DNA of 64,000 nt from Chrysaora quinquecirrha. Taxonomy: Eukaryota > Cnidaria > Scyphozoa > Semaeostomeae > Pelagiidae. The first letter of the stretch is position 1; the number at the start of each line of letters is the position of its first letter. Below are positions 1 to 11,800 of this stretch, piece after piece. The translations under genes were made by a program, and so were the position numbers. Location: the NCBI GenBank assembly GCA_014526335.1, contig JACTAT010000051.1, forward strand, positions 851,138 through 915,137, read 5' to 3'. The notes beneath the pieces are model-generated. The model did no database searches. It was not told the DNA's origin and saw nothing but the letters and a program-made list of their open reading frames with translations.

Positions 1-839
1 TGATGCACTCACACACGGCCATCAAACACTAGAACAGTGCTCGGGCGGCGAGAGCGACCGTTGCTGGAACGTTTAGTTCGAAGGCTACAAAACTCGGGTA
101 GTTGGCCATAAACCATCCACACAACACCACACACGTTTCTGCTCGAGCTGCAAGCAGCCGATAGTTCTGGCACCACTGTGGCGTGCCACCGCATATCAAC
201 AGAGGCCGACGAGGCATTCATCGTATTTGGACTCCATGGGCCTGCGAGTCCTGCCGCACAATCGCTCGCTCAATTGTACGGTCCCCACTAACTGCAAGAT
301 GGCTAACAGAGTCAGCAGCGATCCTTTCGCCAGATGACGACCGGTTCGCATTCGGATTGCAAGCAACCCTTCCCTCGATCCATCACATTTATCCGACAAT
401 ATCCCACCAGTTTTATTCCAACGCAACCGTGGCTGGTTTCAGCAGCCAGAGCAAAGTTGAACGCGACGAATCCAACAGGTAACAGTAAGTGCCGCTACAA
501 TTCGACGTAGTCATCGAAGAGCTGGCTTCTCCCTTCCCAGGCTTCATCATCACTGCTTTGCTCTCTACGTTCTTATCCCCGGACCCACGACGTGAACTTT
601 TAGGTGTTCTATTGCAAATTTACTCTACATTTCTACTCTGAAAATTTCTACGATGCACATAATTGCAGAAAAGTTTCTAAAATAGCAGCGCCGGCCTCTT
701 GAAAGGCATGACGCGGTTTCACCCATGGACAACCGCACCCCATTTTATAAGAAACTTTTTTCTACCAATTTTAGTGGAGTTTCTTAATTTTGAAAAAATC
801 CTCTTCTCTCTCTGTACTTGTCAAACAGAAAATCGAATA
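1..839. other. No supportable gene (left edge)
   Basis: The first ~560 bases are richer in G+C and CpG than most of the window, and a GTAAGT splice-donor-like string lies near 485. Open frames here are short and show no recognisable protein. It could be a 5' exon or promoter of a gene running out of the window, but nothing in the sequence proves it. Confidence 0.3.
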
Positions 840-1060
840 ATTTTTGTCAAAATCGCTGCGGAAATGCCTTGTTACATTTCCTGTAAATCGAGGTTTCGAT
901 TTCGTATAAATTCACTTGAAAACCCCCGCAAATCGCGGTTTCCAATCCCTGTAGAATCGCTGTTTGATTGCTGTTACAATCACTGTATGGAATCGCTTTC
1001 AAATGCCGGTAAATCGTGGTTAGAAATCGCTGTTTCACTCGCACTTTCTACTGCTTAGTC
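840..1060. repeat. Degenerate AATCGCTG-type short repeats, block 1
   Basis: A run of loosely repeated motifs such as AAATCGCGGTTTCC, GTAGAATCGCTGTTTG and AAATCGCTGTTTC. They are approximately the reverse complements of motifs that recur in 1865-2524 (for example ACAGCGATTCTATAG and TTACCGCGATTT). No coding signal is apparent. Confidence 0.5.
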
Positions 1061-1864
1061 GCGCCATTGTGCTTGTAATTTCATTCCAACAATAACCTCA
1101 ATTTAGGGTGAAGTTCTTCCAAATAATGAATTACTTCAAAGCCAAAAAGCTAACTTGCCGCAAAAATTTTTTCCATGGATTTCTAAAAGTTTGACATATA
1201 TTTCACACTTGAAAGGACATTGATTTCAATTGATTTCAATTGGCAAAACAATGCTGTCTACTTTTGACAAGAGAAGCCGGATTTACACATGTTAATGTCA
1301 AAAAGGCCTTATTTTCATTTGTTTTTGTAAAGGGGGCCTAACACTAGAAAGAGAGCATTTTCAAAGACCTATTTTTTATATGGTTGAACAGCCTTATTTT
1401 CATTTCTTTTCGTAGAATAGCTCTGCAAAGTAACACAGAAAGACTTAGCTTCCTTTCAAAGTCAAAAGTCTTTCATCTAGCCTTCTTCTATTTTCATCTT
1501 ACAATATCCTCTTTTGTACGTTTGTCTAACATGATTCTTTCACGTTTTTTAGATAGTGAATTCTTCGACAACCGAAAGTCCCTCTTTGCTGCACCTGGCC
1601 AATAGCGTGAAAACCTGCCTGTAAGTTTCATTATCCTTTTTCAACTAGTTCTTTGCTCTAGCGATCAATTCTTTTGCTATCCATTCTATGTGATATTTTA
1701 CTATCCGGTCAGGGGGCTGCGCCCTCCATTGCTCTAGTGACACACCTGTGCAGCGTGAATTAAGTAGGGCAATGCATTGGTTTATTAGTTTTTATTTTCC
1801 TTTATTTCATTTCATTTTATTATTTTATTTATTCTGTCTAATTTTATTATTTTGTCAACCGATC
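1061..1864. other. AT-rich spacer without a recognised gene
   Basis: AT-rich sequence separating two oppositely oriented blocks of degenerate repeats. Several short open frames exist but none has recognisable protein features. Confidence 0.3.
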
Positions 1865-2524
1865 GACCGGGATTGCAAAGCGATTCTATATAGCGATTTT
1901 AGCAGCGATTTTAAAGTCGTCTTACTGGTATTTACCGTGATTTTTAACAGTGATATGTCATGACTTTGAAGTAATTTAAAACAGTGATTTTCAACAGCCA
2001 TTTACCGGGATTTTCATGCAACTTCATAGGGATTTTAAACAGCGATTTTCATCAGGGATTCAATGCGATTCTATAGGGACTTTCAACAGTAATTTACCGC
2101 GATTTTAGCAGCTATTGTAAACTTATTTTACTGCAATTTACCGAACATTGAAACAGCGATTCTATAGAGAGTTCAAACAGCTATTTTCTAGGAATTCTGT
2201 AGGGATTTTCAAGAGTAATTTCGACAGCGATTTTTCACGATTTCAAAGCGATTTCCAACAGCAACTTACGGCGATTTCATAGCAATTTTAAAGGGTGCTT
2301 TTCAACAGTGATTAACCGGGCTTCCTCGATTTTAGTAGCAATTTAAACAGTGTTTTACCGCGATTTCAAGACCATTTTAGTAGCAATACAAACAGTTTTT
2401 TAAACAAGAATGATCACATCAATTTAAAACAGCGATCTTAAGGCAGTTAGGTAGGGATTTTAAACTGCAATTTACCGCCATCCATCTTAAAGGGATGTAA
2501 ACAGCGATTTTAAACAGACTTCTT
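1865..2524. repeat. Degenerate GCGATTTTAAACAG-type short repeats, block 2
   Basis: Dozens of imperfect copies of a roughly 12-25-base motif built from GCGATTTT, AACAG and TTTACCG follow one another up to the assembly gap. The orientation is opposite to the related motifs at 840-1060. Homogeneity is low, so this is an old or relaxed array. Confidence 0.6.
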
Positions 2525-2671
2525 NNNNNNNNNNNNNNNNNNNNNNNNNNNNNNNNNNNNNNNNNNNNNNNNNNNNNNNNNNNNNNNNNNNNNNNNNNNN
2601 NNNNNNNNNNNNNNNNNNNNNNNNNNNNNNNNNNNNNNNNNNNNNNNNNNNNNNNNNNNNNNNNNNNNNNN
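2525..2671. other. Assembly gap (147 N)
   Basis: A run of 147 N. It falls exactly between the degenerate repeat block and the ~177-bp tandem repeat, so repeats probably broke the assembly and the true length may differ. Confidence 0.99.
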
Positions 2672-3425
2672 AAGGGTAGCTTTAGGTGTGCGCTTGAAAG
2701 TAAATTAGGTTTGGGTTTCCAGAAATCAATGCAAAGGTGATAAAGACGGGGTTTTCTGCCATGTCAATGGTCCTCATATTTGCCACAGCGGATATGTGTA
2801 GTTTTCTAGCTTACCCCTGGCTGGAAAAATTTCCAAAAATAGTCAAAGGGTAGCTTTAGGTGTGCGCTTGAAAGTAAATTAGGTTTGGGTTTCCAGAATT
2901 CAATGCAAAGGTGATAAAGACGGGGGTTTTCTGCCATGTCAATGGTCCTCATATTCGCCACAGCAGATATGTGTAGTTTTCCTAGCTTACCCCCTGGCTG
3001 GAAAAATTTCCAAAAATGGTCAAAGGGTAGCTTTAGGTGTGTGCTTGAAAGTAAATTAGGTTTGGTTTTCCAGAAATCAATGCAAAGGTGATAAAGACGG
3101 GGGGTTTTCTGCCATGTCAATGGTCCTCATATTCGCCACAGCGGATATGTGTAGTTTTCCTAGCTTACCCCCTGGCTGGAAAAATTTCCAAAAATGGTCA
3201 AAGGGTAGCTTTAGGTGTGCGCTTGAAAGTAAATCAGGTTTGGGTTTCCAGAATTCAATGCAAAGGTGATAAAGACGGGGGTTTTCTGCCATGTCAATGG
3301 TCCTCATATTTGCCACAGCGGATATGTGTAGTTTTCCTAGCTTACCCCCTGGCTGGAAAAATTTCCAAAAATGGTCAAAGGGTACCTTTAGGTGTGCGCT
3401 TGAAAGTAAATCAGGTTTGGTTTTA
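2672..3425. repeat. Tandem repeat, ~177-bp unit, about 4.3 copies
   Basis: The string AAGGGTAGCTTTAGGTGTG (last copy GGTACC) recurs near 2672, 2846, 3022, 3199 and 3376, which gives a unit of about 177 bp. Each unit also holds the near-palindromic stretch GGAAAAATTTCC. Copies are over 95% alike by eye. Frames that stay open through it on both strands are by-products of the repetition. Confidence 0.95.
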
Positions 3426-3856
3426 CAAACACCAACTTGTTTAGAAGTTTTTATTGATTTATAAGTATAAGTGCGAATCTGAATGTGATTCTGAAAGTGA
3501 ATCTGAATCTGGGTCTGGGGACATGAAAGTGTTTGTGACCTTGCAAAAAATTGAGTGCCTTGATAAAATGGCTAGATATCCTACTGGAAACATGTCTTTT
3601 TAAAACCTCGCAGAAATTTAAGTGGCAAAAATCATCATAATTGCTCACCTGATATCACGAAAATATAAGTTTTCCGTCTTCCATTTCATTTCCATAAGCT
3701 GCTCAGTTCTTCTCCAGCCTTTACACTCTCAAATGGCAGCGAAGGCAGAAGAACTGCGGGTGCGTGCTTCGTTGCCTTCAGGACACCCTGTGTGACTCGT
3801 TCGCACTGCATGTCCGACCGACGCATGCGCATAGGCAAGCACTCAAATTTTCTCAG

Positions 3857-4905
3857 GCACTCAATTATGCGCATTACAACGGTTCAAGTTCGGATGGCCT
3901 ACGACATCCATCATTGTCACGATGCCCTGTCTGCTTGAAAGAAGATGCCTTTCCAAAAGAGAAGCCAGAAATCCCAGAGGATAACATAAGCAATATGTAT
4001 CAATTAGGAGTTCGCCAATGTCCAGATCGCTCATGCAATCAGCAGTTTTGGTTCTGGGAGATGACTGAACACGAAAAGTAAGTACTAGGCTATCTATATA
4101 GATAGAGCTTAAAGCTTAATAGAGAGCAAGCAAGGCATCATATCTCGTCTCGTCAATCGCTAACAAACCACTAATTACCAATAATAAGGGATTCCGGGAG
4201 GGGCAGGACGAAAAGGGGGCAGAACCGTGAAAATTAGGGCAAAATCATGGGAAAATTGAAAAAAATGAAACTTTCATTAGGGCAACAGGGTAATGGCCCC
4301 TTGCCCCTTGCCCCCTGTTCCGGGGCTGGCATTCCTATGCATCATCATGTTAATTTTGTTATTGGCCTGAATCATTTTGGTATTGGCATGGAGGTGTGCC
4401 TCATCCCTATAGGTAGTCAATACCTGAAAACCTAACACTCAAACGTTAAAACCCTATAGTGATAAAATGTTGATCACAAAAATAAAATCAAGAGTGTTCA
4501 TGGAAAACAACAGGCTTTTTCTCTTCAGTTGTTCTTTCTTTCCACAAAATCCCTTAAACATCGTCAAATTCAAATTTAATGCTGCCCATTACCTTACCTT
4601 GCTCCGGGTGCCCCTGGTTTTATTCCAGTTTCCCCACACTCTCCTTCCCAGGCAACCCTTTTTCATTTAACTTAACTGAAATAGTCTTTTAATTTTTCAG
4701 GCTACATGAAAAGTCCTCTGAAAAACGCAGTGAATATTTTAAAAGTGAAGAAGTTGAAGAAGCCATTAACCGTAAAAGTCCGAAATTACCAGAAAGAAAA
4801 ATGGTAAGAGGAAAATCTCAAAGAAAAACTCAGAAATTAATGCAAACTCCATATAAACCATATTATATGAAATTAAGAAGTAAAAATACAACAAACAGCT
4901 GTTGA
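3857..4905 (+). CDS. Unidentified small protein with CPVC / CPDRSC cysteine motif, two visible exons
   Basis: Function not recognised. A strong acceptor (TTTTCTCAG) opens an exon at 3857 that encodes CPVC, then about 30 residues later CPDRSCNQQFWFWE, a cysteine arrangement typical of small zinc-binding domains. The donor AA|GTAAGT at 4080 joins in phase to an acceptor TTTTTCAG before 4701. That second exon encodes a very charged tail (Lys/Glu/Arg-rich) and runs to TGA at 4903-4905 if not spliced. A good donor (ATG|GTAAGA) at about 4803 offers an alternative in which the gene continues beyond the satellite. The start is uncertain: an ATG at 3733 begins MAAKAEELR and has a possible donor (GTGCGT) at 3760 in the right phase to join 3857. 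A small nuclear or adaptor protein is a guess only. Confidence 0.45.
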
Positions 4906-4956
4906 ATATTATAAAAATATTTTTATCTTATTGCATTTCATATCTTATACCATATA

Positions 4957-5210
4957 CATGTTTTTTCTTATAAGAACAACCATGATAAGAAACACCAGGC
5001 TGACATTTGGGTCAAAATTTTTTGCTATCTTCAAAATAATTTGAGATAAACACAAGAAAAGTTCACCAGCCTGAAGCCCTTGCCTGAAAACGTATTTTAA
5101 ACATGTTTTTGGGAAGGGTAGGGGGGTGATAAATTGGTGAAAAAGCACTTTAAAAGTAAGAAACAAGCAGGCTGAAATCAAAGCCAAGTGTTCTTATAAG
5201 AAAATAAGTG
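4957..5210. mobile_element. TA-flanked MITE, TIR related to CACTTTTTTTTATAAG (ATAAGAAC type)
   Basis: Left end CATGTTTTTTCTTATAAGAAC is mirrored by GTTCTTATAAGAAAATAAGTG on the right, and both are flanked by TA. The 254-bp length, absence of an ORF and TA duplication fit a Tc1/mariner-type non-autonomous element. It belongs to the family seen again at 26766, 28011, 32479, 52292, 52382 and 53138. Confidence 0.7.
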
Positions 5211-5416
5211 TATATTGTAATGATTTGATTGAGTAACCTTAAGCCCTTCCCTTGAATAAGTCCCTTCTTTGGAAGCTAATGTTTTAAATTAGGCCTCCCT
5301 TTTGAATAAGCCTTTCAAAATCCTGTCACATTCAGTCAACTGTATATTCTACCATTTGTCTTAACTTTTATGGCCATGTAGCATAAAATTTTTGTTTTGC
5401 ATGCATTTGGTCATAG

Positions 5417-5800
5417 TAGTTTTTTTTTATAAGAAACTATGCTCTGAGCCATATAGTAGGGTTTCTTAACTTTTGGCACAATTGGTACAGTAAACGTTTC
5501 TTGTAGAGTTTCTTAACTTGGAAATCAAAAATTCTAAAATATCGTTTCATGTGAAGTATCATATTCTTAGCAGGCAAAATATGACATTTTTCGAAATTAC
5601 ATGAGCGATAGTTTTTTGGGTAATTTTTACATAAACATTACATTCAGCACATCAGTTAAATGGTATACTGACTTTAAAAGCGGAAATAGTTTCCTAGCTT
5701 TTTTTTTACTTCTTAGCCCATATAGAAGAGTTGCTTGATTTTTAGAAAAAAAGCATATATAGTTTCTTATAAGCGGTTTTGTTATAAAGAAATGAGTGTA
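5417..5800. mobile_element. Probable MITE of the TTATAAGAAACT type
   Basis: The left end (TTTTTTTTTATAAGAAACTAT) is mirrored by ATAGTTTCTTATAAGCGG near 5759, followed by an AATGAGTGTA terminus like that of the TA-flanked family. The boundaries are less exact than at 4957. It abuts the start of the satellite. Confidence 0.5.
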
Positions 5801-8800
5801 CCCTGATTTTGACCGTTTTTTGCCATTTGGGAAGGCTATAGACTTACTCTTTTGACGACTTTAAGAGGAAAATCTTTTCGCCCAAATTGGACCTATTTTG
5901 ATAGGAAAATACTTTATTTACCCCCTAGAGGCTGTTCAGGGTGTATTTGGTAGGATTGGCCAAATATTTGTGATGAAAAAACGACTTTTCAAAACCCCTG
6001 ATTTTGGCCAATTTTTGGCCATTTGGCAAGGCTATAGACTTGCCTTTTTGGTTATTTTTCGAGGGAAATTTTCTCGCCCAAATAGGATCTATTTTGTATG
6101 GAAAATACTCTATTTACCCCCTAGAGGCTGTTCAGGGGGTATTTGGTAGGATTGGCTAACTATTTTTGATGAAAAAAGGACTTTTCAAAATCACTCATTT
6201 TGGCCAATTTTTGGCCACTTGGCAAGGCTCTAGACTTGCCTTTTTGAAGATTTTTCGAGGGAAATTTTCTCGCCCAAATAGGATCTATTTAGTGTGGAAA
6301 ATACTCTATTTAACCCCTAGAGGCTGTTCAGGGTGTATTTGGTAGGATTGGCCAAATATTTGTGATCAAAAAACGACTTTTCAAAACCCCTGATTTGGCC
6401 AATTTTTGGCCATTTGGCAAGGTTATAGACTTGCCTTTTGGGATATTTTTCGAGGGAAATTTTCTCGGCAAAATAGGATCTATTTAGTGTGGAAAATACT
6501 CTATTTACCCCCTAGAGGCTGTTCAGGGGGTATTTGGTAGGATTGGCTAACTATTTTTGATGAAAAAAGGACTTTTCAAAATCAATCATTTTGGCCAATT
6601 ATTGGCCATTTGGCAAGGCTATAGACTTGCCTTTTTGAAGATTTTTCGAGGGAAATTTTCTCGCCCAAATAGGATCTATTTAGTGTGGAAAATACTCTAT
6701 TTAACCCCTAGAGGCTGTTCAGGGTGTATTTGGTAGGATTGGCCAAATATTTGTGATCAGAAAAGGACTTTTCAAAACCCCTGATTTGGCCAATTTTTGG
6801 CCATTTGGCAAGGCTATACACTTGCCTTTTGAAGATTTTTCGAGGGAAATTTTCTCGCCCAAATAGGATCTATTTAGTGTGAAAAATACTCTATTTACCT
6901 CCTAGAGGCAGTTCAGGGGGGTATTTGGTAGGATTGGCTAACTATTTTTGATGAAAAAAGGACTTTTTGAAATCCCTGATTTTGGCCGATTTTCGCCCAA
7001 GGCTATAGACTTGCCTTTTTGGCGATTTTTCGAGGGAAATTTTCTCGCCCAAACAGGATCTATTTAGTGTGGAAAATACTCTATTTACCTCCTAGAGGCA
7101 GTTCAGGGGGTATTTGGTAGGATTGGCTAACTATTTTTGATGAGAAAAGGACTTTTTAAAATCGCTGATTTTGGCCGATTTTTGGCCATTTGGCAAGGCT
7201 ATAGACTTGCCTTTTTGAAGATTTTTCGAGGGAAATTTTCTCGCCCAAATAGGATCTATTTAGTGTGGAAAATACTCTATTTACCTCCTAGAGGCAGTTC
7301 AGGGGGTATTTGGTAGGATTGGCTAACTATTTTTGAAGAAAAAGGACTTTTTAAAATCCCTGATTTTGGCCGATTTTTAGCCATTTGGCAAGGCTATAGA
7401 CTTGCCTTTTTGAAGATTTTTCGAGGGAAATTTTCTCGCCCAAATAGGATCTATTTAGTGTGGAAAATACTCTATTTACCTCCTAGAGGCAGTTCAGGGG
7501 GTATTTGGTAGGATTGGCTAACTATTTTTGATGAAAAAGGGACTTTTTAAAATCCCTGATTTTGGCCGATTTTAGCCATTTGGCAAGGCTATAGACTTGC
7601 CTTTTGAAGATTTTTCGAGGAAATTTTCTCGCCCAAATAGGATCTATTTAGTGTGGAAAATACTCTATTTACCTCCTAGAGGCAGTTCAGGGGTATTTGG
7701 TAGGATTGGCTAACTATTTTGATGAAAAAGGACTTTTAAAATCCCTGATTTTGGCCGATTTTTGGCCATTTGGCAAGGCTATAGACTTGCCTTTTTGAAG
7801 ATTTTTCGAGGTAAATTTTCTCGCCCAAATAGGATCTATTTAGTGCGGAAAATACTCTATTTACCTCCTAGAGGCAGTTCAGGGGGTATTTGGTAGGATT
7901 GGCTAACTATTTTTGAAGAAAAAGGACTTTTAAAATCCCTGATTTTGGCCGATTTTAGCCATTTGGCAAGGCTATAGACTTGCCTTTTGAAGATTTTTCG
8001 AGGAAATTTTCTCGCCCAAATAGGATCTATTTAGTGTGGAAAATACTCTATTTACCTCCTAGAGGCAGTTCAGGGGGTATTTGGTAGGATTGGCTAACTA
8101 TTTTTGATGAAAAAAGGACTTTTTAAAATCCCTGATTTTGGCCGATTTTTGGCCATTTGGCAAGGCTATAGACTTGCCTTTTTGGCGATTTTTCGAGGGA
8201 AATTTTCTCGCCCAAATAGGATCTATTTAGTGTGGAAAATACTCTATTTACCTCCTAGAGGCAGTTCAGGGGGTATTTGGTAGGATTGGCTAACTATTTT
8301 TGATGAAAAAAGGACTTTTTAAAATCCCTGATTTTGGCCGATTTTTGGCCATTTGGCAAGGCTATAGACTTGCCTTTTTGAAGATTTTTCGAGGGAAATT
8401 TTCTCGCCCAAACAGGATCTATTTAGTGTGGAAAATACTCTATTTACCCCCTAGAGGCAGTTCAGGGGGTATTTGGTAGGATTGGCTTACTATTTTTGAT
8501 GAAAAAAGGACTTTTTAAAATCCCTGATTTTGGCCGATTTTTGGCCATTTGGCAAGGCTATAGACTTGCCTTTTTGAAGACTTTTCGAGTGACATTTTCT
8601 CGCCCAAATAGGATCTATTTAGTGTGGAAAATACTCTATTTACCTCCTAGAGGCAGTTTAGGGGGTATTTGGTAGGATTGGCTAACTATTTTTGATGAAA
8701 AAGGGACTTTTTAAAATCCCTGATTTTGGCCGATTTTTGGCCATTTGGTAAGGCTATAGACTTGCCTTTTTGAAGATTTTTCGAGGGAAATTTTCTCGCC

Positions 8801-11800
8801 CAAACAGGATCTATTTAGTGTGGAAAATACTCTATTTACCCCCTAGAGGCAGTTCAGGGGGTATTTGGTAGGATTGGCTTACTATTTTTGATGAAAAAAG
8901 GACTTTTTAAAATCTGTGATTTTGGCCGATTTTTGGCCATTTGGCAAGGCTATAGACTTGCCTTTTTGAAGACTTTTCGAGTGAAATTTTCTCGCCCAAA
9001 TAGGATCTATTTAGTGTGGAAAATACTCTATTTACCTCCTAGAGGCAGTTCAGGGGGTATTTGGTAGGATTGGCTAACTATTTTTGATGAAAAAAGGACT
9101 TTTTAAAATCCCTGATTTTGGCCGATTTTTGGCCATTTGGCAAGGCTATAGACTTGCCTTTTTGAAGACTTTTCGAGTGAAATTTTCTCGCCCAAATAGG
9201 ATCTATTTAGTGTGGAAAATACTCTATTTACCTCCTAGAGGCAGTTTAGGGGGTATTTGGTAGGATTGGCTAACTATTTTTGATGAAAAAGGGACTTTTT
9301 AAAATCCCTGATTTTGGCCGATTTTTGGCCATTTGGCAAGGCTATAGACTTGCCTTTTTGAAGATTTTTCGAGGTAAATTTTCTCGCCCAAATAGGATCT
9401 ATTTAGTGTGAAAAATACTCTATTTGCCTCCTAGAGGCAGTTCAGGGGGTATTTGGTAGGATTGGCTAACTATTTTTGATGAAAAAACGACTTTTTAAAA
9501 TCCCTGATTTTGGCCGATTTTTGGCCATTTGGCAAGGCTATAGACTTGCCTTTTTGAAGATTTTTCGAGGTAAATTTTCTCGCCCAAATAGGATCTATTT
9601 AGTGTGGAAAATACTCTATTTAACCCCTAGAGGCTGTTCAGGGTGTATTTGGTAGGATTGGCCAAATATTTGTGATCAGAAAAGGACTTTTCAAAACCCC
9701 TGATTTGGCCAATTTTTGGCCATTTGGCAAGGCTATACACTTGCCTTTTGAAGATTTTTCGAGGGAAATTTTCTCGCCCAAATAGGATCTATTTAGTGTG
9801 AAAAATACTCTATTTACCTCCTAGAGGCAGTTCAGGGGGGTATTTGGTAGGATTGGCTAACTATTTTTGATGAAAAAAGGACTTTTTGAAATCCCTGATT
9901 TTGGCCGATTTTCGCCCAAGGCTATAGACTTGCCTTTTTGGCGATTTTTCGAGGGAAATTTTCTCGCCCAAACAGGATCTATTTAGTGTGGAAAATACTC
10001 TATTTACCTCCTAGAGGCAGTTCAGGGGGTATTTGGTAGGATTGGCTAACTATTTTTGATGAGAAAAGGACTTTTTAAAATCGCTGATTTTGGCCGATTT
10101 TTGGCCATTTGGCAAGGCTATAGACTTGCCTTTTTGAAGATTTTTCGAGGGAAATTTTCTCGCCCAAATAGGATCTATTTAGTGTGGAAAATACTCTATT
10201 TACCTCCTAGAGGCAGTTCAGGGGGTATTTGGTAGGATTGGCTAACTATTTTTGAAGAAAAAAGGACTTTTTAAAATCCCTGATTTTGGCCGATTTTTAG
10301 CCATTTGGCAAGGCTATAGACTTGCCTTTTTGAAGATTTTTCGAGGGAAATTTTCTCGCCCAAATAGGATCTATTTAGTGTGGAAAATACTCTATTTACC
10401 TCCTAGAGGCAGTTCAGGGGGTATTTGGTAGGATTGGCTAACTATTTTTGATGAAAAAGGGACTTTTTAAAATCCCTGATTTTGGCCGATTTTTAGCCAT
10501 TTGGCAAGGCTATAGACTTGCCTTTTTGAAGATTTTTCGAGGGAAATTTTCTCGCCCAAATAGGATCTATTTAGTGTGGAAAATACTCTATTTACCTCCT
10601 AGAGGCAGTTCAGGGGGTATTTGGTAGGATTGGCTAACTATTTTTGATGAAAAAGGGACTTTTTAAAATCCCTGATTTTGGCCGATTTTTGGCCATTTGG
10701 CAAGGCTATAGACTTGCCTTTTTGAAGATTTTTCGAGGTAAATTTTCTCGCCCAAATAGGATCTATTTAGTGCGGAAAATACTCTATTTACCTCCTAGAG
10801 GCAGTTCAGGGGGTATTTGGTAGGATTGGCTAACTATTTTTGAAGAAAAAAGGACTTTTTAAAATCCCTGATTTTGGCCGATTTTTAGCCATTTGGCAAG
10901 GCTATAGACTTGCCTTTTTGAAGATTTTTCGAGGGAAATTTTCTCGCCCAAATAGGATCTATTTAGTGTGGAAAATACTCTATTTACCTCCTAGAGGCAG
11001 TTCAGGGGGTATTTGGTAGGATTGGCTAACTATTTTTGATGAAAAAAGGACTTTTCAAAATCCCTGATTTTGGCCGATTTTTGGCCATTTGGCAAGGCTA
11101 TAGACTTGCCTTTTTGGCGATTTTTCGAGGGAAATTTTCTCGCCCAAATAGGATCTATTTAGTGTGGAAAATACTCTATTTACCTCCTAGAGGCAGTTCA
11201 GGGGTATTTGGTAGGATTGGCTAACTATTTTGATGAAAAAGGACTTTTTAAAATCCCTGATTTTGGCCGATTTTTGGCCATTTGGCAAGGCTATAGACTT
11301 GCCTTTTTGAAGATTTTTCGAGGGAAATTTTCTCGCCCAAACAGGATCTATTTAGTGTGGAAAATACTCTATTTACCCCCTAGAGGCAGTTCAGGGGGTA
11401 TTTGGTAGGATTGGCTTACTATTTTTGATGAAAAAAGGACTTTTTAAAATCCCTGATTTTGGCCGATTTTTGGCCATTTGGCAAGGCTATAGACTTGCCT
11501 TTTTGAAGACTTTTCGAGTGACATTTTCTCGCCCAAATAGGATCTATTTAGTGTGGAAAATACTCTATTTACCTCCTAGAGGCAGTTTAGGGGGTATTTG
11601 GTAGGATTGGCTAACTATTTTTGATGAAAAAGGGACTTTTTAAAATCCCTGATTTTGGCCGATTTTTGGCCATTTGGTAAGGCTATAGACTTGCCTTTTT
11701 GAAGATTTTTCGAGGGAAATTTTCTCGCCCAAACAGGATCTATTTAGTGTGGAAAATACTCTATTTACCCCCTAGATGCAGTTCAGGGGGTATTTGGTAG

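Noticed and set aside
183..482. 99-codon open frame near the left edge
   Set aside because: Starts with GTG, shows no domain or conserved motif, and an antisense frame is equally open; GC-rich DNA has fewer chance stops.
2806..3444. Repeated-peptide open frames on both strands
   Set aside because: Produced by the ~177-bp tandem repeat; open on both strands at once and without conserved start or splice signals.
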